The notes beneath the pieces were generated by a model. That model saw only the letters and a program-made list of their open reading frames with translations. It was not told the DNA's origin and ran no database searches. A DNA stretch of 64,000 nucleotides, taken from positions 11,404,584 to 11,468,583 of the forward strand of contig NC_134537.1 in the NCBI RefSeq assembly GCF_050624435.1, written 5' to 3'. Below, piece after piece: positions 56,736 to 64,000 of this stretch (position 1 is its first letter; each line of letters starts with the position of its first letter). Source of the DNA: Tenrec ecaudatus (lineage: Eukaryota > Chordata > Mammalia > Afrosoricida > Tenrecidae). Position numbers and translations under genes: made by a program.

Positions 56736-58724
56736 AGACGTAGAGGAGTCCTTTAACAAAGGCGGGTCTTTATCATCTGCTCACCCTATCTTGTTCCTTC
56801 TCAATGGTCTGGCGCAGCCTCCAATTGTTTTGTGACCAGGAATTACGTACGTCCTTCGATGTGGTGCTCACCTTTAAAAACCAGGTCTTGTATTTACAGC
56901 GAGTTAGGCTCCCATTCAGCCATGACTACACGTGTTCTGGCAGGGACGTTGGCTACATTTCCTGCAGGGCATCCACATTCTCATTAATTCCCTCCGGTAT
57001 TTCTTGCTGTCCCTAAGCTGGTTTCTCGTTTCCCTTTCAGCTCAACGTCAGAGTGATGGTTGACCTTGTGGTCTCAAGTCGATGACATCTTAAAGGTAAG
57101 CAGTGCTCACTGGTATTATTCTTGATGAGCCTGTTAATTAGCTGAAGGTGACCTTAGGGGCTAGTTTGGGCTCAACGCTCCTTTTAGTGATGGAGTGTTG
57201 CCTAACAGAAGTACCCAAGGGGGATCTTGTGAAAACCATTTTATTAGGACATCAACCAGACATCAAACCATTCACCAACAGTTCCAGGTGAGTGGACGGT
57301 TTTACCAGCAGACGGGTACTTTCTCCGTTTAGCGACTAGAAGTCGAAATTCAGGGAATCTGCTCTGGGGAAGGCATTCTCCTGCGGGTTCTGGGGGAAGA
57401 TCTCTGTCTCTTGAGCTGCATCTCCCGGTTCATTGAAGATTTCCATGGGGCTTGGCCTTTGTATTGGATAGGGGATGGGGTAGGATTGGGGGGAGGGGGG
57501 GAGCTCTCTCTAGAGATGCAAACACAGTGATGTAAGGATGTATATAGAAAGAAATTTATATCAAGACAATAGCGCACACATTTACACCTCCTCAGGTAAG
57601 TCCAGACAAGTCCAGTCTGTGTGGGTGAGATAAACCTGAGGCTTCCCCTGACTCCTACAGCTGTGGGGGCTGACAACAGGATCACAGGAACACCACAGGC
57701 TGCCGAGGCGGGTGAGTCCAAGGTCGGCAAGTCAGGCTTGGTACTGGACAGGCGAATGAACTCCAGGTGGACAGGCCAGACAATGCACTCCTAAAGGGGA
57801 CTGTAACCACAGGCGCAGAGGTTAGGATTCGATGTCCCTCTTTGGGCAGAATACAGTTCAATCCATAGCACAGTTTATGGAGTATCTCAGGGTGACAGTC
57901 TTGGGAGTCCTTTCAATCAGGACCACGATGCCTAGCGTTGGTTTGGTTTCCACTGTGCCAGGCACTATTCCAAACACTGTAAAATTTCTTCCTATCTATG
58001 AAACATTTGAAACTTTTTTCTTCTTTGCTCTTTCTCCTATATACACATCCATACTGCTAAGTCATTCACACATATATCCAGTGATATTTGTATTCACTGT
58101 GGGCTGTTGCTCACCTGCTGAGCTTCCGGATTTTATACGCTCTACTCCCTCCCTTTCATTTCCCTCACTTACTGAATGCAGGTATCTCTTTCAGTATTGA
58201 TATTATTTAAATATATGTGTTATTTCCTACAGGACTTTGTGATCCAGGTTGATGGTTTTCTTTCTTTACATAACTTTGTTTTCCTGGAATTTATCCTTGT
58301 CCTGTTTTTGCTTTCTCTCTGAAATTTTACAGTGTTTGGAATAGTGCATGACACACAGTGGAAACCAAACCAACATTAGGCATCATGGTCCTGATGGAAA
58401 GGATTGATTGCTTTTATCAACTGAATTTGAATTTGCTTCATTTTCATTTATTAATTTGAATTTGTTTAGTATTTTTTACCTGTTACTCATTTTTTCTAAA
58501 GACTCAAAGATACCTATCAAATAGCTATCAATAATGTTATCAAACATTCAAATGCATGAAATAATCTTTTACTTCTATTGTCTTCTGTAATCTTTGCTCT
58601 CTTGTTTTTAGACTGGATTCTTCTTCCTTTTCTGTAGCGGTATTGTGCGGATTGCCTCCTTGTTGTATATTGTTTTTCTCTTCACACAAGTTAATATGTG
58701 TCTATTATCTAGTTGGTGGCGTTA
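56736..58724. other. Unassigned sequence
   Basis: About 2 kb. 56.7-57.8 kb is moderate GC, then AT-rich. No exon, gene or named repeat recognised. Confidence 0.4.
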
Positions 58725-59870
58725 CCTGGTAACCACAAATTTCTGTGTGTAACTCTTTCTTTGGTTTTATAATAATAGTGGTCTCAGTCAATATTTGTCC
58801 TTTTGTGATTGACTTATTTCACCCAGCATAATGTCTTCTGGCTTCTTCTACATTATAAGGTGTTATGCAGATTCATCGTCATTCTTTAATATTGCACAGT
58901 ATATGTGTGTATCATAGAGTGTTTATGCAGTCACTTAGTGATGGGCATTGGGGTTGTTTCCTTCTCTATGGTATTGTGAATAATATAGGGGTATAAATAT
59001 ATGAGTATGAGTATATATGTTCTTTTGTTAAAAATTTTTATTGGGGGCTCATACAGATCTTATCACAATTCATACATACACTCATTGTGTTAAGCACATT
59101 TGTACATTTGTTGCCATCATTTTCAAAGCACTTTCTTTCTACTTGAACCTTTGGTGTCAGCTCTTCATTTTTCCTGCTCCCTTCCTCACCCTCCCTCATA
59201 AACCCTTGATAATTTATAAACTTTTATTATTTTGTCATATCATACACTGCCTGATGTCTCCCTTCACCCACTTTTCTGTGTCCATCCCCACCCCCCCCAC
59301 CTTCCCCTTACCCTCCTGGTATCGCTATTCTCATTATTGGTGCTGAGGGGTTTATTCCCTGTGTTTCCAGCTCTCGTGTGTGCCCTTGTACATGCTCTGA
59401 TGTAGCCGGATTTGTAAGGTAAGATTGGGGTCATGAGAGTGGTGGGGAGGAAGCGTTCAAGAACTAGAGGAAAGCTGTGCATTTTATCTGTGCTATACTG
59501 CACCCTGACTGGTTCATCTCTTCTGAGTATATATGTTCTTTCCCAGATCTGAATTCTCCAGGATCTCACTTCTCCTAGTAGTAGTGTTGCTATGTCAAAT
59601 GGTAGTTCAACTTCCAACTTTTAAAGGGCTCGTCCTGCCATTTTCCAAAGGGGTTGGCCATTTTACTATCCTGCTAGCAGACCACGAGAGTTCCACCCTT
59701 GCCCCTCACCAGCATGTATTGTTTTCTGCCTTTTTGAATGGTGCTGTTATTGCTGGGGTGAGGCAATATCTCACTCTTCTTCCGATTAGCATCCATCCTT
59801 CAAATGGTCAACGATTGAGAGCATTTTCCCATGTGTGTGTGTTTGTCAGCCACCTTAAAGTCTTCTTTGG
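58725..59870 (-). mobile_element. Ancient L1 (L1M-type) 3' region, interrupted
   Basis: Antisense landmarks: GTGATTGACTTATTTCACCC, AGCATAATGTCTTC, TGATGGGCATTGGGGTTGTT, TATTGTGAATAATA, then, after the young insert, TGTTGCTATGTCAAATGGTA, TTCCAAAGGGGTTGGCCATT, TTGCCCCTCACCAGCATGTA. The two halves join across 59026-59523. Confidence 0.8.
59026..59523 (-). mobile_element. Young L1 3'UTR inserted in the old L1, with 18 bp duplication
   Basis: TGAGTATATATGTTCTTT flanks it exactly at 59008-59025 and 59524-59541. Inside is the antisense L1 tail from TTTTTATTGGGGGCTCATAC to ACTGGTTCATCTC. Confidence 0.95.
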
Positions 59871-60401
59871 TCAAACAGCAAACTTTTGTTAGATAGATAC
59901 TTTACTACAATATTCATTGGCAGTCAAGGAAAATACTATTTTATAAGCACAGAGGATGGCAACAATTCAGAAGGCATGGCAAACATTTTGTTCAGAAAAT
60001 TATCGGAAATTAGTATAAATCAGACGACTCCTCTACAGAAGAAACTCCCTTCGGAAAGAATGTGTGTCACAGGTGAGCTAAGTACATCTCCCATGTTTCG
60101 CCGACAAGCTTAAATTATATTAAGCCATTTTCCTAACACAATTCTGTATCAAAATAGATGTTGCAGAGGCTGTATTTTTTTATTACAAAGATGAGTTATA
60201 GGGATTCATATTTAAAAGATAAATGACAGGGATTTCCAAATTCCCAGGAGCTATGCCGTTTTCCCTGTAGAGACCTAAACGAGCTAAAGGCTATTCAGTC
60301 AAATTGCAAGTAGAGAGTAATGAATGGGCTGAGCAAGCCTGAGGGAAATGAAGCAAAATGGTCCCCAGGTGCCGTCAGTCTTCACTTTCTGAGAAAGTGT
60401 G
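59871..60401. other. Unassigned sequence
   Basis: AT-rich, no gene or named repeat recognised. Confidence 0.4.
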
Positions 60402-60449
60402 TCCCCTTCCCTCCCTTCCCTCCCTTCCCTCCCTTCCTCCCTCCCTCCT
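60402..60449. repeat. (CCCTT)n / CCTC-rich simple repeat
   Basis: Pyrimidine-only run of CCCTTCCCT units. Confidence 0.9.
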
Positions 60450-61129
60450 GGGTCGCACAGGTTTTCTTTAAATAGTAAACCAAAGAACACATCCCAACTG
60501 AGCTGCCAGCCACCAGGACAAAGCGTCTTTGTTCCCAGGCTCCCAACGCCACCCTCTCTCCCAGCTAGGCCAGGCCCTAGGCACAATTGTGTTCTGGCCC
60601 GTGGTGATAGTAATGTACATCGTGTTCCCTAATTAAGGAGTTGGGTGATACCCAGTTTGCTGCGTTGAACCTCGCTCAGTAGGAGTTAGGTCTCTGCCGC
60701 TTGACGCCCTGGTCCCATGAATTTCACCACTGGAAATGTTGCTGTTGGAGGAGGAGCGGGTGGGGGTGGAGGCCGCAATATGCTAGGATTTTTGCAAAAG
60801 GGGAAAGCCAGGACCAGAATGCATCGGTGTGGTGGCAGCGAGGTGGCGCGGCGGAGCCCAGATTCAAATCATCATCAGTGACCCCAAGATATCAAGCCAT
60901 GCACATTGAAGACGGGATTGGTGGAAACAATCTTTGAAGAAACACGCCGCCTGTGCTTTAACCCCGTGCTTCCCAAGCAGCCGAACATCTGTCATTCTGT
61001 TACCAGGTGGTTGAGGAGACAGCACCTGGAGGAAAGCCTGGATCCCACCTAATCTGTTTCCACTGTGCCTTCTTAGGTTGCAATTAAGGTTCTGACTCTG
61101 GTTTGTTTGGGTTTTTTTAAATAGTTTTA
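60450..61129. other. Unassigned sequence
   Basis: GGAGG-rich stretch at 60735-60775. No gene recognised. Confidence 0.4.
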
Positions 61130-61657
61130 TGCGGGGCTTGTACAGCTCTTCTCACAATCCATCCATCCATCCATCCATCGTGTCAAGCACATTTGTACAT
61201 AGGTTGCCATCATCATTCTCAAAACATTTTCTTTCTACTTGAGCCCTTGGTATCAGCTCATTTTTCCCTCCCTCCCTCCATCATGAACTCTTGATAATTT
61301 ATAAAAAAAATTTGTTCGTGTCTTACACTGACCAATGTCTCCCTTCACCCAATTTTCTGTTGTCCATCCCACTGAGAGGTGTTTACATGTAGATCATTGT
61401 AATAGGTTCCCGTTCTCCCTTCATCTTCCCCTTACCCTCCTGGTATCGCTACTCTCAATATTGGTCCTAAAGGGTTTATCTGTCCTGGATTTCCTGTGTT
61501 TTCAGCTCTTATCTGTACCCGTGTACATGCTCTAGTCTAGCCAGATTTGTAAGGTAGAATTGGGGTCATGAGAGTGGTGGGAAGGAAGTATTCAAGAACT
61601 AAAGGAAAGTTGTATGTTTTATTGATGCTATACTGCACTCTGACTGGCTCATCTCCT
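61130..61657 (-). mobile_element. L1 3'UTR, antisense, with CCAT expansion
   Basis: TTTTATGCGGGGCTTGTACA start, a CCATCCATCCATCCAT run at 61159-61178, TCTACTTGAGCCCTTGGTAT, and CTCTGACTGGCTCATCTCCT at its cut-off 5' end. Confidence 0.9.
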
Positions 61658-61667
61658 CCCCACAGAG

Positions 61668-62421
61668 TTTATTTGTTTGTGTATTTATTTATGATCATTT
61701 TATTGGGGCTTGTACAATTCTTATCACAATCCATACATACATCCATTGTGTCAAGAACATATGTACACTTGTTGCCATCAGCATTCTCAAAACATTTGTC
61801 TTCTACTTGAGCCCTTAGTATCTGCTGCTCATTTGTCCCTTCCCTCCCCACTCCCCCCTACCTCATGAACCCTTCATCATTCATAAATTATTATTTTGTC
61901 ATATGTTACACTGTCTGACGTCTCCACCCACCTTCTTCTCTGCTGTCCATTCCCCAGGGAGGAGGCTATACATAGATTCTTGTAATCAGTTCCCCCTTTC
62001 TACCCCACATTCTCTCCACCCTCCAGGCATCGCCACTCTCACAACTGGTCCTGAAGGAGTCATCTGTCCTAGATTCCCTGTCTTTCCAGTTACTTTCTGT
62101 ACCTATGTACATCCTCTGGTCTAGCCCAATTTGTAAGGTAGAATTGGGATCATGATAGTGGGAGCAAAGAAGCATTTAAGAACTAAAGGAAAGTTATATG
62201 TTTCATCATTGCTACCCTGCACCCTGGCTGGCTCATTTCCTCCCCCACAACCCTTCAGTAAGGGCATGTCCAGTTGGCTACCAATGGGCTCCACTCTGAA
62301 TTCACCCACATTTACAATGATATGATTTTTTGTTCCTTGATGCTTGATACCTGATCCCTTCGACAGCTCATGGTCACACAGGCTGATGTGTTTCTTCCAT
62401 GTGGGCTTTGTTGCTTCTGAA
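61668..62421 (-). mobile_element. Second L1 3'UTR inserted at the edge of the first
   Basis: CCCCACAGAG occurs at 61658-61667 and 62422-62431 as a 10 bp duplication. The insert runs from the antisense tail (ATGATCATTTTATTGGGGCT) to CTTTGTTGCTTCTGA and extends further 5' than its neighbour. Confidence 0.9.
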
Positions 62422-62451
62422 CCCCACAGAGGTGTGTTTTTTTTTAAAGAA

Positions 62452-63399
62452 TCATCATGATAACAAACTGGCTAACCATGTTATAGATATTGTTGATGAT
62501 AATTTAGTAAACCCTTTTAGAAATCAGTTAAGGAAATGCCAACAGCAGAGATTACACAGATTTTTTCAGAGAAAAAAACCAGATCATAGTGAAAAAAGAC
62601 AAAGATAGGGGAAACTCCTGAAAAGTAGCTACCAGTTGATTTTATGGACTCTTTCTCCATACCTCCTCTCCACATCCATGTCCACATATCCAGCTCTTCA
62701 TCAGTCTCAAGGTATGGGCCAAACTGTAGTTGTTAAAAAACTTTTTAATGTTGTGTTTCTCATTTAAATGATACTATTCAACTCTGAACTTATTTACTTT
62801 GAAATTTCTGTGTAATGTTTTGTATAAAAAGGCAAAGTTAGAGTAAAACCTTGACGGTCGAGAATGGATTAACCCATTTTCAGTTATTTGGAACTTGACT
62901 GCATCATATATTGACGCTCCTTCTAGAATGGATTAGCATCAAAGTTCTACTGTACACCCAAAAGAGCACGTTTTTCCATATGCAAATTATATCTCAATTA
63001 GAAATGTTTAACGGTAAAAGAAAACAATTCTCTTCTCGCCCCGCTCTGCCAAGATGGTGTTCAGGTGCGTAGGGGAAGTTGCTCAGGTAGCCTACATCTC
63101 CTTTGAACCTCTTCCTGGGAAACTAGGTGCAATTGTGGGTGTGGTTATCAGCACAGGACTTGATAGGTGGACACTGTATTCAAGTAAGGAGGCAGGCCCT
63201 GCCTTTCAAACTCATGCAACTCAGTGACTCCATCCTCAAGGTCCCACACACTGCCTACCAGAGGGAAATCGAATCATCACGCCTGGCAGCAGGTGGATAG
63301 CAACACAAAACAGGCCGTCAGAGGGCCAAGAAGGGTGAAGCCAATGGATGACGGTGGGAATCCCAAATCCATTTGCAGGGTTCCTACATGGATTCAAGT
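62452..63399. other. Unassigned sequence
   Basis: GACGGTCGAGAATGGATTAA near 62852 is reminiscent of a Tigger/pogo-type MITE end. Not strong enough to call. No gene. Confidence 0.35.
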
Positions 63400-63910
63400 C
63401 CCGGTGGCTCCCCTCGGAGCACAGCACGGAGGTGTGAATAGCCCTGCTGGCAGACAGAGACTGTTGGCAACTCCATCCCAGAAGATGTAATGAGGTTAAA
63501 AGGTGGAACCTGGTCGTTTGATCTCCCTTTTGACCCTTTTTAGATTTGTCCTAGTTTTCAATATTTCCTGCTCTTTTTCAACAGAGTTTTTTTTTCACCC
63601 CCTGGTTGATTTTAGTGTTGTTGTTGGTATTTTATTCTATTTGCTGTTCTTGTTCTTTCTTCATTTGTTTTTTTTTTGTATGTTTTCCAGGATATGAAGC
63701 ACAGGTTGGGCGGATGTGAAGAGACATTAACGGCTGTCATGGTTTATTGGTGTCATGGATGGAAGTTGGAGGGAACTGGGGAGCAAATATGAATACTGGA
63801 GTGCAGAGGAAACTCTGGAACTGGTTGTGGTGATATATAAGCAAATCTTTGTAAAATGATTGAACAGGGAATTGTATGATATGTGACTATATCTCAGTAA
63901 AACGATGGAG
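63400..63910 (+). repeat. Unclassified repeat, copy 3, with L1-like 3' end
   Basis: GGAGCACAGCACGGAGGTGT, GAATAGCCCTGCTGGCAGAC, GTTTGATCTCCCTTTTGACC, TTTTCAATATTTCCTGCTCT, a T-rich part, and GGTTGTGGTGATATATAAGC... GACTATATCTCAGTAAAACG. Collinear with 44866-45290. Confidence 0.55.
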
Positions 63911-64000
63911 GGGGGGTTGCGGAATTGAAGCTGGAGAAAAGAAATCCAAAATGCCAGATTTTGATGGCATTCTAGTCGTGATGGCAAAGAAAATGAAGAT

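Noticed and set aside
60700-60940. Possible small gene or pseudogene with a GGAGG-rich start
   Set aside because: No frame gives a protein I recognise, and the glycine-rich text is explained by simple sequence.
62840-62960. Tigger/pogo-type MITE
   Set aside because: Only one short stretch is reminiscent and I could not pair it with an inverted end.

Overview
This is a stretch of nuclear DNA from a placental mammal, AT-rich and dominated by interspersed repeats, with a single recognisable host gene. About two dozen copies of a tRNA-derived SINE match the AfroSINE consensus, which places the animal in Afrotheria. A hAT MITE matching SPIN is also present. From what I remember, SPIN among afrotherians is known from tenrecs but not from elephant, so a tenrec (for example Echinops) is the best guess. 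One L1 lineage with a distinctive 3' end and a BovB/RTE remnant fit the same assignment.

The host gene is MOBP (myelin-associated oligodendrocytic basic protein), on the minus strand. Two coding exons are intact (24694-24903 and 24168-24417). Their splice sites match and the phase is correct, and together they encode a 151-residue protein. If the intron between them is retained, a stop codon falls right at the splice site and leaves a 69-residue protein. Untranslated exons must lie elsewhere and I could not identify them. Everything to the right of 24.9 kb is upstream of the gene, and everything to the left of 24.2 kb is downstream.

Layout. 0.2-2.2 kb: old SINE and L1 pieces. 2.2-8.1 kb: an L1 3'UTR fragment joined to a 5'-truncated, inactivated L1. 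8-24 kb: mostly unique sequence with MIR, MER5-like, L2, old L1, AfroSINE, short L1 tails and a probable RPSA pseudogene fragment. 24-25 kb: MOBP. 25-38 kb: MER5, L1, mariner and SPIN remnants, a composite L1 insertion with target-site duplications, and a cluster of AfroSINEs. 38.2-39.2 kb: an ~890 bp CTCA/CTCT array with an A-tail and flanking 14 bp direct repeats. 40-42 kb: a BovB remnant interrupted by an LTR-like repeat. 43.1-44.2 kb: a 30-copy, 37 bp minisatellite. 44.5-47.2 kb: SPIN, mariner, a compound microsatellite and a 28 nt U6 snRNA fragment. 51-64 kb: L1 tails (several nested, with clear duplications), microsatellites and old L1.

There is no operon-like organisation and no sign of bacterial or viral genes. 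Nearly all open reading frames in the window are chance or repeat-derived. The most unusual structures are the retroposon-like CTCA array, the 37 bp array with a five-unit higher-order pattern, and the tailless U6 fragment between direct repeats. Repeat names are from memory of consensus sequences; no database was searched.
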